Assembly: GCA_038496445.1 (NCBI GenBank)
Contig: JALMLS010000641.1
Span: 39,781-103,780, forward strand
Source: Trichosphaerium sp. ATCC 40318
Lineage: Eukaryota > Discosea > Flabellinia > Trichosidae
DNA length: 64,000 nt
Reading direction: 5' to 3'
A program made the position numbers and the translations under genes. How positions within the stretch are numbered: position 1 is the first letter of the stretch; each line of letters opens with the position of its first letter. The notes under the pieces are model-generated. The model was given only the letters and a program-made list of their open reading frames with translations, was not told the origin of the DNA and did no database searches. Shown piece by piece: positions 25,353 through 36,109 of the stretch.

Positions 25353-26165
25353 TTATTTGTTTCTTTTTTGCATTATGCGTTCTATCAAATCATTTTTCTC
25401 AATACACCCAGCGTAAGAGATATCATTCTTAGCCATAATAGTACGTAACCGTCTAACTGACAATTGTTTTAACTCTTCGGCTGTAACTGTATTGATATCA
25501 AGAGGCTCTGGCGCGTTTACGGCGGTATCAAGAGCGGATGCAAAGCCAGCATCCACTAGAGGAGAAGTAAGAAAAAATTGTTTTGGAACGGCTGTTTGCG
25601 TACTTGGATGGCCTTTCCATGATATGTTGCCTTCCTTGTTGATAACAAAAGCGGCAGGGATGCCTGACATACCAAAACGTTGCATATAACCTGCCAAGTG
25701 GTTAAAACTTTACCACAGAACACTTTACGCGTAGGGGTAAGGTATGAATGGATATTAACGTACTTGAAGCGCTTCCATTTGTATCTAAAGCTACGACGTA
25801 ATCCATTTGCTTCCCCATTCCTTGTACGAATGGTGCTACTTTCTTAGAGTAGAATTAACGTTAGTTATACGCAACATGACGTTTCGTGATTAAAAATTGC
25901 TTACTTGCATTGTTTCCTGAGTAATACCCACAAATGTAACGCTAGGGTACTTCTTTTGTAATTCTGTTAGATGTGGAATTGATTGGCGACACGGAGGGCA
26001 CCTTCACCTCTAATTAGGCGACAAGAACCCGTAGTAAGCTAAAATGACTTACCATGTTGCCCAAAACTCTAATACGGTTATTTTTCCACCAAATCCTTTA
26101 CTGAAATCTACAGCATCTCCCTTTACTACTGAGAGACCAGTTATTGGAGTAGCAGCATCAGCCAT
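25353..26165 (-). CDS. thioredoxin-fold protein with SAP/MANF-C-like tail
   Basis: A TlpA/nucleoredoxin-like thioredoxin domain. Splicing the GTAAGT intron near 26050 restores EFWATW-CPPCRQSIPHLTE, so the redox pair is CPPC. The cis-proline side is in GMSGIPAAFVINKEGNISWK. The C-terminal 50 residues (ELKQLSVRRLRTIMAKN, GCIEKNDLIERI) match the helix-turn-helix SAP-like domain found in MANF and rififylin-type proteins, including the CxEK element. It has no signal peptide, so it is probably cytosolic. Stop TAA at 25355-25353. It lies head to head with the D-amino-acid oxidase gene, only 69 bases between starts. Confidence 0.85.
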
Positions 26166-26234
26166 TGTACCAGGTTTATTTTGAACGGCATTCGTTGCCA
26201 AAACAGTCAAAATTTTTCACGCTTTTTGAAGTAA

Positions 26235-27615
26235 ATGACAGCCAACGGCGTTCGTGTCACTGTTCTAGGGGCTGGTGTTATAGGGCTCTCTACAGCGTAC
26301 GCCTTGTTGAATACAGGCAGAGTATCTAAGCTTACAATTGTCGCTGATCGCTTTACGCCTAATACTACATCTGGTTATTATTTACGTGCCGCCATAATGA
26401 TAATAACACCATTGTAGATGGCGCTGGAGGGATTTGGTTTCCTTACAAAATAGAACCAAAAGAAAAGGCTTTACAATGGTCTATTGAGACATGGAAGGTA
26501 TTTGACGCTTTAACGGCAACTCACGGAGACATTGGAATATCATTGGTTTCAGGTAAAGAATACTCAAGCAAACCATTGCCTCCAGAGATTCCATGGTGGT
26601 CACCACATGTTAAAGTACGTCAACACCGTGAGCCAACATCTTAACTGATACAAAGGACTTTGAACTGTTGTCTGACGACGAACTGATCCCTGACGCTGTT
26701 TGTGGATACTCATTTAAAGTACCTCTTGTACGTAACCTTACATATTTGGAATCAATGTCTTTTTGCTATCACGTGATTGCTCGAAGGAATATTTACAATG
26801 ATTTTGTTTAGGTAGAAACTTATCGCTATCTTCGCTGGCTTCATGATAAACTTGTGGGCCTTGGTGTAGTTTTTATTAAAAGATCTGTTACATCGTTACA
26901 AGATGAAATAGTATCAACTAAGGCGGACTTGTTGGTAAACTGCCTGGGCACGGGGAAACAATATTTAACAAATTGTACTCTAACAAATACTTTAGGTTTA
27001 GGAAACCGCGTGCTACTAAATGATAAGGAAATAACGGCTGTGAGAGGTGTTCTAGTACGCGCAAAGACTCCATCTAACGTAATTCCTCGGTTCTGGGACT
27101 TTCCAGACCATCCAAAAGGATTAAGCTATGGTATTATACGAAGGTATTAATTTCAAAAAAAACAAACAAAATGGCTTACGTGTGAAGGGATGTAGCCTTG
27201 TTTGGTGGCACAGATAATCAAGATGACTTCTCTTTGGAACCTCGTAAGTTATAACATCTTGTTAAACGATAATAACCATTGTAATAGGCGAGGATGCCGA
27301 GAGAATAGAAAAACAAGCAAAACAAATAGATCCATCATTTGCAGATTGGAAAGTTGAATCAGTGTGGTACCACCAACAATACTTTATTATTATTTAACGA
27401 ACCTATAACGACGTTCTTTGTTACTCAATATCAGCACTAGGGTTGGACAAAGGCCTTTCAGAACAAGTGTTAGATTAGAAAAAGATGATTCATTCAAAGA
27501 CTGTTTTGTAATACACAATTACGGACATGGAGGTGCTGGACATACAGTTCATTGGGGATGCGCACAAGAAGTAGTTAGTATCGCCCAATGCCTTCTTCGT
27601 AGGTCATCCTTATGA
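26235..27615 (+). CDS. D-amino-acid oxidase family FAD enzyme
   Basis: Oxidises D-amino acids (or D-aspartate) to keto acids, ammonia and peroxide. It begins with the dinucleotide fold VTVLGAGVIGLSTAYA. It then shows DGAGGIWFPYK, the NCLGLGNR turn (restored only if the GC-AG intron at 26948-26995 is removed), the substrate-arginine strand GQRPFRTSVRLE, and the flavin-closing motif NYGHGGAGHTVHWG. It ends RRSSL; the last three residues are only weakly like a peroxisomal PTS1. TGA at 27613-27615. The length is near the family norm of 340-350. Confidence 0.92.
26948..26995 (+). other. GC-AG intron (D-amino-acid oxidase gene)
   Basis: The exon ends AACTGCCTGG, followed by GCACGGGG; the acceptor is TACTTTAG. 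Splicing yields NCLGLGNR, the family's conserved NC-x-GLGAR turn. The unspliced frame stays open but inserts 16 foreign residues there. Length is 48 nt. Confidence 0.8.
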
Positions 27616-28191
27616 CACTCAATATTTGGTGTCTAATACAAAATCTCTTGTTTCTGGTTGGAATCTCAAAAAAAAAGTAGTCAACGGAAAAAACGTGTAC
27701 TTGTAACAAATGACTGTACAATCAAAGCAGTAGCTACCAATGTTGGCGCCAAAAACTCCTTGCTATGCATACGTTAGACAGTGCAGCTGCGATAGTTTGA
27801 GGACACTACAATCGCCTGTTAGTCATTTTATTCTGTAAAGAACCAAGGGCGATCAAAACAAGTTTACCCTAACGTCAACGCGCAAACCAGTCCAACTAAA
27901 CGTTTCTTACAAAAACGAAGCTATAAAACGTTGAAAAAAATGTCACTCGCTTTATGAGCCTGAAGAAACTATAAACGTTACCTCCGGAGTCTGCTTAGGT
28001 TGGTTGAACATCGTAAAAACATTAAAATGGCCACGCCTCCTTTTCTGCTTATTTTTTCGAAAAAAAATGTGAATCTAGAGTCGAGATTAACTGTGGTATG
28101 CAATAAACGGTGAACCAGCTGCTGACTTAAAAGAATCTTTTTTTCGCAATCAATTTCATGAAAGTCTCCTTTGGCAAACACAACGCAACGA
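27616..28191. other. region between DAAO and PPPDE-like genes
   Basis: About 575 bases with no clear gene. It may hold 5' exons or leader sequence of the PPPDE-like gene: an ATG at 28027 opens 23 codons before a possible GTATGC donor, but I could not link this to the downstream frame. Confidence 0.3.
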
Positions 28192-29074
28192 ATGGGCTCC
28201 GCAAATCAAAAAGAAAATAACAAGCTAACGCGACATCACGCAAAGCAGCTTTTTAAGAAGATGCCGTACTCTAGAAACTTCCAAATGACAAAAAGCGCAG
28301 CCTTAGCATTCCCACAAGACTACGAGGACAATATCGAGTTTTATTACTTTGGCGGTGGAACACAGGTGCAAAAAACGTAGAAAATACTCTTAATTAACTA
28401 GTAATAGCATGGAGGTATTATATTTAGAGGTGTACAGAATAAAGCAATTGTCGGCAAAGTTGAATTGCTCCACATAAAAAAGTCCGATTGCTAATTAACA
28501 ACCTATCAACAAGCTCACAACGTTCATAGAAAGGGCCTTAAGGTAAAATGGACAGTTAGAGTATCAATAGCTTCTTGGCGAGCGAAACCAAAGGATATTA
28601 AAAGATCTACGCACAAATGGACGCCGTTTTCTTTCTTACAACTATGTCATACATACAACGAAGACAAATTCAAGATATACCATATGCTTTTCTCTAATTG
28701 CAACGCATTCGCTCACCACTTAACGCAGTACGTAGTAAACATCATAACAAACGAAAAAAACACAGTTTTAAAGCGCATCATTCCGTTTTTTTCGCTAAAT
28801 GTAAAAATGTAGCTACTTGCAGAAACATGTAGATGATGTTATACCTTTTGAACCAGATACAGAAAAAGCAATGTTAACAAACATGAGAGACTTGGGTACA
28901 CCTTTAGGTATTGGTGTTACAGTCGTACCAGATGATTGCGGTTTTGGAGACACTAGAGAGCTATCTGATGAACAAGTGTTAGGACCAACACCATCAGCGT
29001 CATTAGAAGATTTATCAGCTATAGCTGAGAGCTTACCTGAGAGTTCAGTAGAGGATTTATCGCCCATAGATTGA
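28192..29074 (+). CDS. PPPDE/DeSI-like cysteine-peptidase-fold protein
   Basis: Members cleave SUMO or ubiquitin isopeptides. The N-terminal exon gives EFYYFGGGTQ and, after an intron at about 28369-28411, HGGIIFRGVQNKAIVGK, corresponding to the family's EYFFG-GG strand. The exon at about 28540-28732 carries YHMLFSNCNAFAHHLTHYLQ, the catalytic-cysteine helix (NCNxF). The last exon is acidic (DLGTPLGIGVTVVPDD, SLEDLSAIAE) and ends TGA 29072-29074. The catalytic histidine that normally sits before the FGGG strand is not visible in this model: that place reads MTKSAALAF. Either a 5' exon is missing or this is a catalytically altered member. The splice near 28490-28545 is uncertain. Confidence 0.6.
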
Positions 29075-29247
29075 CAAAAAAAAAAATGGAAAAAAAAAAT
29101 GTTAAATGTAAAGTAGAGTAAAGTACACAGTATTTGTTATTGAATACAGCAAGTCGTTGATGTGTCAGTGGGAATCTAAAAGCATGATTAATTTTTTTCA
29201 TGAAAAAAAGATAAAATTTTTTTGATGTTTTTCTCTGTTGTTGTGTG

Positions 29248-30175
29248 TCATTGAATCGGATTTTTTTGTACCATTTCTTCTGGACACTTTGGGCATGTAT
29301 ACCGCCATTGCATTGATATTGACATTGTTTCACATATAACTTCGTGGCCCCATCTAAAAGAAAAAAAAAACTGTTAGTTTTTTTAAGGCCGTTAAATAGT
29401 TCTGAGGCACCCGAAAGGAATGAACATCATATCTCCTTGTTCTAAATAAACTACAACCGGTTCGGATTTGAAAGGAAACAATGATGGATGCCATAACCTG
29501 GCCAAGAAATTAAAAAAAAAATGACATTCGGATTTCGCTACAAAAAGTTTGGATTGCGCTTTGTGTTGCTCATACTTTACTGTTTTTTTGCCTCGAACTT
29601 GTAGTAACCATCCATGTGTTTCATGGCCATCTACATGAACAGGAGAAATTGCACCAGGTGGACCAACAAAGAGATAACAATATTGTGCTAAACGAATAGT
29701 GTCAGAGGTGAGTAGTGGTTTGGGGATGGCGTACTGCTAAAATTTCTGCGCGTTGACCACTTTTCAAGATATTCAGGAAACCCATCTTCAGCTAAAGCTA
29801 CTATATCGTTGGCACTCTTCTGAATTTGCCAATCTGCAGCGTAGAACGTTTGTTTATCGCTCTTTTCGTCAAGTGAGCCACAATAGTCAAAATATTCGTT
29901 AAATGTCATCGTTGTAGAGCCGCCATTGACGTAGTCTCTAGCCTGTGGACATTTTAACGTTCTAAAAGATTGTTTTAACATACTTTTATCTCGTTATCTC
30001 CATGATGAGTTTTAATATACTCAAAAGAGAGCGTTTTGAACAGTTTGGAATTCACCAAACCTCCACGAACTACTACAGCCTTGTTTGGGCTCAAAAACTT
30101 CTCATTATATTGCTTGCAACTTAGCGTGGTTACATAGTCAACTGAGGTTAACGTATGCTGTTCATCTACCTCCAT
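29248..30175 (-). CDS. JmjC-domain 2-oxoglutarate oxygenase
   Basis: Iron/2-oxoglutarate hydroxylase or demethylase. The fold is seen in order: VVVRGGLVNSKLF, FYAADWQIQ, then the iron ligands in ISPVHVDGHETHGWLLQVRG (HxD) and, after a GTGCCT intron, FIPFGWGHEVICETMSISM with the distal histidine. The whole protein is little more than the JmjC barrel (about 280 residues), like the JMJD4/JMJD5 single-domain group rather than chromatin-reader fusions. It ends RYTCPKCPEEMVQKNPIQ, TGA at 29250-29248. It converges on the PPPDE-like gene, 173 bases apart. Confidence 0.85.
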
Positions 30176-30369
30176 TCGCTCTGTTTAAGTCAAATTCCAT
30201 TAAGATTACTCGAAAGGCTCTAAGAGCCACGGAACAATAAATAAACCTCACAAATTACAACAATCCCACTAACCCTAAACCAATTATGACACCACGTTGA
30301 CCTTATACAAAAGCGATCTATTTACAAATATCTTACAAGCAATTTTTTGTGTTTGAACTCCATCAAACC

Positions 30370-33300
30370 TTAATCTAAAGGTGTGAGATTTATCAATCCA
30401 CCGTGAACACGGAATACAAGTTTAGTTGTCTTAAGGGCGCTTCTAAGCTTCCCCGCTTCAACACGCTGTACTTCAGCCCATTTGGTACGTTTGATGGCCC
30501 TTTAAGCAAAGTCAGAAGGAAAGAAACAATGAAATGAACAAAAACCAAGAAAACAAGTCCTACACGCACCTAAACTTTCCTTTGGAGAACTGAATAGTCT
30601 CAGTACTACGTAATTGCTTATCATCTCCATTGATGTGTATTTCCACACGCAGAGAGGACAAGAAATTCAATTTTCTTAACGGTGCAAGTGTTGGCAACTC
30701 AGGTCTCATAATCTCGATAAAAAGTTCCAATTCTTCCAATTGTGGCTGAACCAAATGTGTCATAGCTTCTCCAAGAACGCGAGATAGATACTCCAGGGAC
30801 TGTGTATCTTGTTTAATAGCAATAGATAGTCTTTTTAAGCTTGGAAACTTGATATGTTTTGTGAAATTCCAAAAGTAAGGTTCATGTATCTCACAATCTT
30901 CTAAAGAAAAAAAAAAGAGTAAGTCACGAGTTACAAAAGACAACAAGCTATTATTATAAAAATAATCGAAACAAAAAAGCGAAAAAATGAAGTACGATTG
31001 GGTAGTATTGATATTCTAGTCAACCATGTTGGTATTACTGGAAAGTACGGAAAGCCAAAGGGAGGTTTTTACAAAAAGAAGAAAAAAAATCTTATTAAAT
31101 TTTCAAACGTACTAGCACTCAATACAATACGTTTAAGAGATGTTAATCTAGTAAACGTAGCATTATCAGTCTGTAAAAACCCATCAACATTTACTGAAAC
31201 ATCCAAACAACTCAGCTTAGGAAGAGCTGTGAGTTTAACTAAATCTTCCAACATTATATATGGTACAGAATGACTATAAAGTGTTTTGCTGAAGAAACAA
31301 ATTGGCGTAAGAGATAGCACACGAAGTGATGATAACTTATTAATCTCAGCGAGATGTACATGACCACCACGAGAGAACCCAATATGAAGACTTCCTAAAG
31401 CAAAACAAAAAGTCAAAAAAAAACATTCAAGAAACTTTTCGAACATACGTAATCCTACTAACGTTGTAGGTAACTGAAGTCTCTGTGGCATAAGTTGTTC
31501 CTCGTATGTAAGACTCTTGAGATTCACCAAATCGACCAACCGAACGTCTCGAGTGAACTAATGATATAAACTGTAAGAAACAAAACAAGCCAAATAAACA
31601 CAAAAAAGAATAACTGGTTTTTGCTTTTTATCAGTCTGACCTAGCATCAGCAATGAAGTTATAAACCGAGATCGGTTTGTCTAATCATATAAATCGGGTA
31701 CACACAATTTACAAGTGTTTGTATGGAGAAAACAAATAAAAAAGAAAAAAACGCACATAATATAGCCCTTTAACTCGTAATCTCTTCAATGTTGTCCATC
31801 CCTATATCAACATTTATCATCTTTAAATCAAAACAATTGCTATCATACCTCAATAAGAGAACGAACACCTTCATAATCCCTACGACCACCATGAATCCAA
31901 CGATCCAATTGCAACTGCAATTCTGTCATTTCTAACAAAATAAAATTAATAAAAAACTACGAATCTATCAACTCCCACATAGCTGGATTTTCAAACAAAA
32001 ATATGACGTACGTGGAAACTTGCTTCTAATAAAAACAGCCAACTCCTTTGTAATCTCAGCGCTTGTAGCCTTGATATGTAATCCTGTTAAATTTGAAGAG
32101 AACATGTCAAGGCACTCTCGCTTAAGTAAGTTCTTATCAACGGACACTTTCTGCACGTGTTGTAATACATTATGATTTGCAAGCAATACAAACTCTCTAT
32201 TTTTATAAAAACCTTTGATAAGCCACAATACCACAACACGACAAAACGAATAAAAACTCCAAAAAAAAAAAAAGCGTACTTAAACTGACGATTAAGAAAT
32301 TGATCACCAACAAAATCAACATGTCTACCTTGCCTTGATGAAAGCGTCAGAGTGTTTTTTGATTTTCTGTAATCCACAACTTACCACGTGCGTGCGGTGA
32401 ACATACAGTGATGCCAAGACTTTGATACCCTTATACAAGTTATTAATAAAAGAACAAAGAAGACATAGAAGCACTACTGTGGTGCCCAAAAAAGAAAGCA
32501 AAAAAACAAGAATTTAACAGTCTCGTGGTTAAAAGTAAAACAACTCCTTCGTACAACATCAAAGAGTCATAGTATCGCTCTAGGCATTTTATATGTGAGA
32601 ATATCTCAACAATTAGCTCCTGTGGTAATGGAGCAACTTGAATAACATCAACCTGTTAAAAAAAGCTTTTTGTCAATTTAACTCTGAAAAAAATAAATAC
32701 ACCCATTATGTTTGGCCATTACATACCCTTTTTCTCTGTTTCCTCTTTGCTTGACGACTAATTTTCGCCCAATAATTTAATTGTGTGACAAACTCATCAA
32801 CATCCTAACCAGTACACCGTGAGTAATTGTGTAGTCATAAATGTGTATAAAAAACAGCTAAAAAGCGATTTGGAACTAATAATAAAGATGTTTTTGAAAA
32901 AAACAAAAAAAAATAGTAAAAAAGCGTGTATTCCAGTCCGTGATTATAATACTGAATGACAAGGGAGGTATCAGAATTGATAAATCTTATTGCGTTTTAA
33001 ATAAAATAAGTGCAATTTCCAAAAAAACTGCAAACACCTCTGCAGTGCTTCCGTCGCTATGGGAAAGCGTTGTGTATTGTTTTCAGAAGTAAAAATGGAG
33101 CCAAAACGCTGCAATACCTGTTCCGGGTTTTTCTTGCCGTCGTTTGCTAGTAACGCTATGAAGCTTTCTCTGTTGTTAACCACGCGATCAGCGATCAAGT
33201 CCGCGAGAGGGTGCAAAAACGTGTTGATATCCCACGGGTCGCTTTTTACTGGAGAAATAGGTTGTTCAAACCGCCTGCAAGTCACTTAGGAATAACAACA

Positions 33301-33384
33301 CGAAGTTCATTGCGAAATAGCGACGTGCCTTTTCAAAGGAGGTGATAGTGATAGTTTTTTAGGCCGTGAGTTGAAGCCGTACAT
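30370..33384 (-). CDS. F-box and leucine-rich-repeat-like protein
   Basis: Likely a substrate receptor of an SCF ubiquitin ligase. The short first exon (ATG 33384) is basic, RPKKLSLSPPLK, and joins through a GC-AG intron to RRFEQPISPVKSDPW. A helical segment follows, then a basic run KISRQAKRKQRKR and the F-box core PLPQELIVEIFSHIKCLERY near 32620. The rest is spread over many small exons of leucine-rich beta-strand/helix repeats, such as LTALPKLSCLDVSVNV, LTSLKRIVLSAS, FPSLKRLSIAI, PQLEELELFIEI. It ends HGGLINLTPLD, TAA at 30372-30370. The join around 32990-32825 is not resolved. Confidence 0.75.
33275..33328 (-). other. GC-AG intron (F-box gene)
   Basis: On the minus strand the exon ends CCTTTGAAAAG, followed by GCACGTCGCT; the acceptor is GACTTGCAG. 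It joins LSPPLK to RRFEQPIS and is the only way I found to give this gene an ATG start. Length is 54 nt. Confidence 0.65.
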
Positions 33385-33487
33385 ACTTAGAGCGTATTGA
33401 TGACCTTCTTATTGCTTAATTTAAAAAGCTGTTGGCTTAGCTCAAAAATTTTTTAAAACTCTTTCTTATGGAGTCGGCCACACCTAA

Positions 33488-34407
33488 ATGAGTGCTAAAA
33501 CACAGCAGAAGAATATACAAGCTAGAGGCTTCGAATGTACGTATCTCGAAACAGTATTTGTTCGTAAACTAAGTAAAAGTAGTCCTGGATCATACAGCAG
33601 ACGTTCAAATACATTCTTGTGCGTAGGTAGTATTTTCACTGCACCACTAACAGTTTTTTACGCAAAGGGGGTAAATCAGTTAAAGAAGCGTTCGAAAAGG
33701 TTAGTACAGCGTAATTTGTGCCTAACAGCATTTTACCATAAAAACGGTTGCAGTTTAACGGCTGTTGCAATACACTTCACCTGCCTTAGCTAAACGATTT
33801 TTAGGCAGCACTTGCGTGTTATGACTGCATGACAAGCCTCGACAAAGTAGAAATAAGCAATCCACCACAGGAGCACACTTTCGAGGTTGAAGGTCGCCGT
33901 CCCGCTTTCAATACGCGTATATTTTACAACTATGATTAGGAGAGGACTTAGAGAGCCTGTTGTATTCTTTTCTTGAAGAGTTCTTATTTGTTTTCGGCAC
34001 TGATTTCCTTGTTTGTAAAGAAATTATAATTTTATGTACGTTTTTCGGGTCTCGGGTTGTTTTAAAGTTAATAAACCAAAAGAACTAACAAGTGTTCACT
34101 AGCTTTTGATAAAGAGAACTTCAAAATAAAGGCAGTGGGGTACATACACAAGAGTTTCCTTATCATTAAAACCAATTTGATCATAATTTATGATAAAAAG
34201 TTTGTTTTTCGAAAATAATTAACACGTATTCATCTGGATGTCCTTGGTATCTCGTGTAACACCTAACACTATTTCTTTAGGCGTGGTGAGACGTTTGATT
34301 TGAAGAAACATGAACAAGGAACAGAAATAAAGGCTATAACTTATTCAGCTATGCGTATTATTGAAACGGACATGAGATGTGATATCTACGTTATTGTAGA
34401 TATATAG
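33488..34407 (+). CDS. archease, RtcB tRNA-ligase cofactor
   Basis: Archease activates the RtcB RNA ligase used in tRNA splicing and, in animals, XBP1 repair. Once introns with donors GTACGT, GTGCGT, GTTAGT, GTCGCC, GTACGT and GTACAT are removed, the protein reads GFEFLDHTADVQIHSWGKSV, EAFEKAALACYDCMTSLD, EDLESLLYSFLEEFLFVFGT, FDKENFKIKAVGRGETFDLK, HEQGTEIKAITYSAM and ends YVIVDI, TAG at 34405-34407. All conserved acidic metal-binding positions (DHTAD, the DLE helix, the terminal Asp) are present. About 150 residues. It is head to head with the F-box gene, 103 bases apart. Confidence 0.93.
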
Positions 34408-34547
34408 AATAATTCACAAAACCCCCAAGGAATTAGAGTCAAAACTACAAAAAAGGAAAACAAAAAAAACCACAAGTCGGCGAGAAAGTCTCGTTTCTAC
34501 GTTGGATTACAATAAAAAAAAAAAGCGCTAAGTTTTATTTTCAAAAA

Positions 34548-34669
34548 GGTCATGGGTGGCTAAGTTGGGATAATTTTTGGAGTTGTCTTGTGTTTTCCCA
34601 ACTTGTGAAAACTCCATGCCATGATTATTCGTGGAGCTACTCGAATTTGATGGTCGGGTTTTTGCCCGA
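34548..34669 (+). ncRNA. candidate structured non-coding RNA
   Basis: This lies in the 413-base gap between the convergent archease and WRKY-like genes. Perfect or near-perfect stems: GGTCATGG (34548-34555) with CCATGATT (34619-34626, two G-U pairs); AAGTTGGGA (34562-34570) with TCCCAACTT (34596-34604); GGAGTT (34579-34584) with AACTCC (34610-34615), interleaved with the previous stem like a pseudoknot; and TCGGG/CCCGA (34654-34669) as a tight hairpin. TGGCTAAGTTGG (34557-34568) fits the Pol III box A consensus, and AATTTTTGG (34572-34580) looks like an Sm site. No known RNA family is recognised and the ends are unknown. Confidence 0.35.
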
Positions 34670-34820
34670 GCAACTGGAAAAAAAACTGTAAAATTTAATT
34701 TTAAAATACTCGGAAGGAATATAATATGATTTTTACAGAAGATTGGTGTAGTTTATTGAAAAAAAATTATAAACATAAAGGATCACCTGAACTTTGTTTT
34801 TGTTTTAGCTAATGTACATT

Positions 34821-35690
34821 TCAATGTTTTTCCTCAGTGTCAGTAAAGTGTTCTTTTCTTTCCGGAAGAGACTCACTTTCTTGTTGTGGAGGTGTAGGAG
34901 GCCTATTTCTGATAGGTGGTAGCGTTATAGGTAGGTTTGTTTGGTTTCGTATTGGAGATAAAATTATTGGCTTAAAACGCCTGATTGGCTCGTTTGCAGA
35001 TGTAGTTGGTTTAAATCCAGTGTTACACCTTACCTGCGGTGGATTCAACTGCCTAGTGCTACTTCGTTTTCTTACTCCTTGTAGTTGATTTGGCTCGTAA
35101 GAGTTTGTTGAGAAAGTAAATGTTCTTCCTTGTGTTTGTTGTTGTTGTGGAATATATACATTGTTTGGTAAAGGAAGTCTTACTGTGTTTTGGGCAATAG
35201 GTGCCATTCCAGGAGTACATGTAGGATGCGAATTTCGGACTTGCCTTTGTGGAGGCAAAACATCGTTTCTTTGTGCTTGATACCAATGAGGCTCGTGGTT
35301 GTGCGCATGGGAATATACTACGTCTCTGTAACGGAAAAATGTTAACGTGATATTGTATACAAGACTAAAAGTCCGCTATTTTGCGCTGCACGTTCCCAAA
35401 TCGTAGATAACGTTTGCAAACACAGAATTGGTCTTCGAGTAGATCGGAACAACTCTTGAAAAGATTACTTACTTGAAGAGAGGATTGTCAGAGTTTACTT
35501 GTAAATGCTTTCTAGCCGGACAGGCACGCAATGCGCATCGATAATATAGCCGTACAAATTCTGAGTTTTTGATGCTCCGTCTGCCTACGTTGTGCCATCT
35601 ATACCCATCTACGCTTGTTGGAGCGTCACATGGGACGACTGTGTGTTTTTTATAGGTAAAGCTTGACATAAGCTCCTGAGGCTCTGACAT
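34821..35690 (-). CDS. WRKY-like zinc-finger DNA-binding protein
   Basis: Two exons. Exon 1 gives VDGYRWHNVGRRSIKN, then YYRCALRACPARKHLQ. Splicing the GTAAGT intron (about 35325-35477) completes DVVYSHAHNHEPHWYQ. The zinc ligands are Cx4C...x23-HxH, the exact WRKY spacing. The heptapeptide WRKYGQK is replaced by WHNVGRR, so DNA recognition by that strand must differ. The C-terminal 150 residues are disordered and Pro/Asn/Gln-rich (VYIPQQQQTQG, LPPIRNRPPTPPQQ), typical of a transcription regulator. TGA at 34823-34821. FLYWCH/GCM-type relatives share the fold and are the alternative reading. Likely nuclear. Confidence 0.8.
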
Positions 35691-36109
35691 TTTGTTTGAA
35701 TATCAAGAGCGTGATAGCTTTGTAGCACACAAACAAATAAGACCACTCGAGCTATTTCTTTTTTCTCAAGCATAAAACGCGTGCGTAGCGTGTTCCATCA
35801 TTTAAAGTGTATGTGAAATATTGTTTCTTTATGCTTTATAGGCTTCTCGTTTTTAGTGGCTATGCCCGTAATTTTAGTTACGTTTTAATAAAATTACACG
35901 TTTCCAATTCGGGAGATTGGTAATTTCTTGATTACTAGACTCAACAACGACCATCCAAAAATGTACAAATGGAAAATGTATGTTTATTACAGTATATAGA
36001 AGTAAACACAACATTTTTTAAAAGGTTTTTTGGGCGAACACTTTTAAGAATTTCAAGTTAAATGTCCTTTAGTGCTAAATAAACCTTGTTGGATAATAAA
36101 TATGCTAAT
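35691..36109. other. intergenic region
   Basis: About 420 bases of AT-rich sequence upstream of the WRKY-like gene and downstream of the next minus-strand gene. It probably holds the WRKY-like promoter. No gene or repeat is seen. Confidence 0.4.

Noticed and set aside
34557-34626. Possible tRNA (box A match, complementary ends about 70 bases apart)
   Set aside because: There is no T-arm box B at the right place and the acceptor pairing is incomplete; treated instead as an unknown structured element.
34590-34640. Similarity to U1 snRNA stem III
   Set aside because: No donor-pairing 5' end or 70K loop upstream, and the Sm site does not match.
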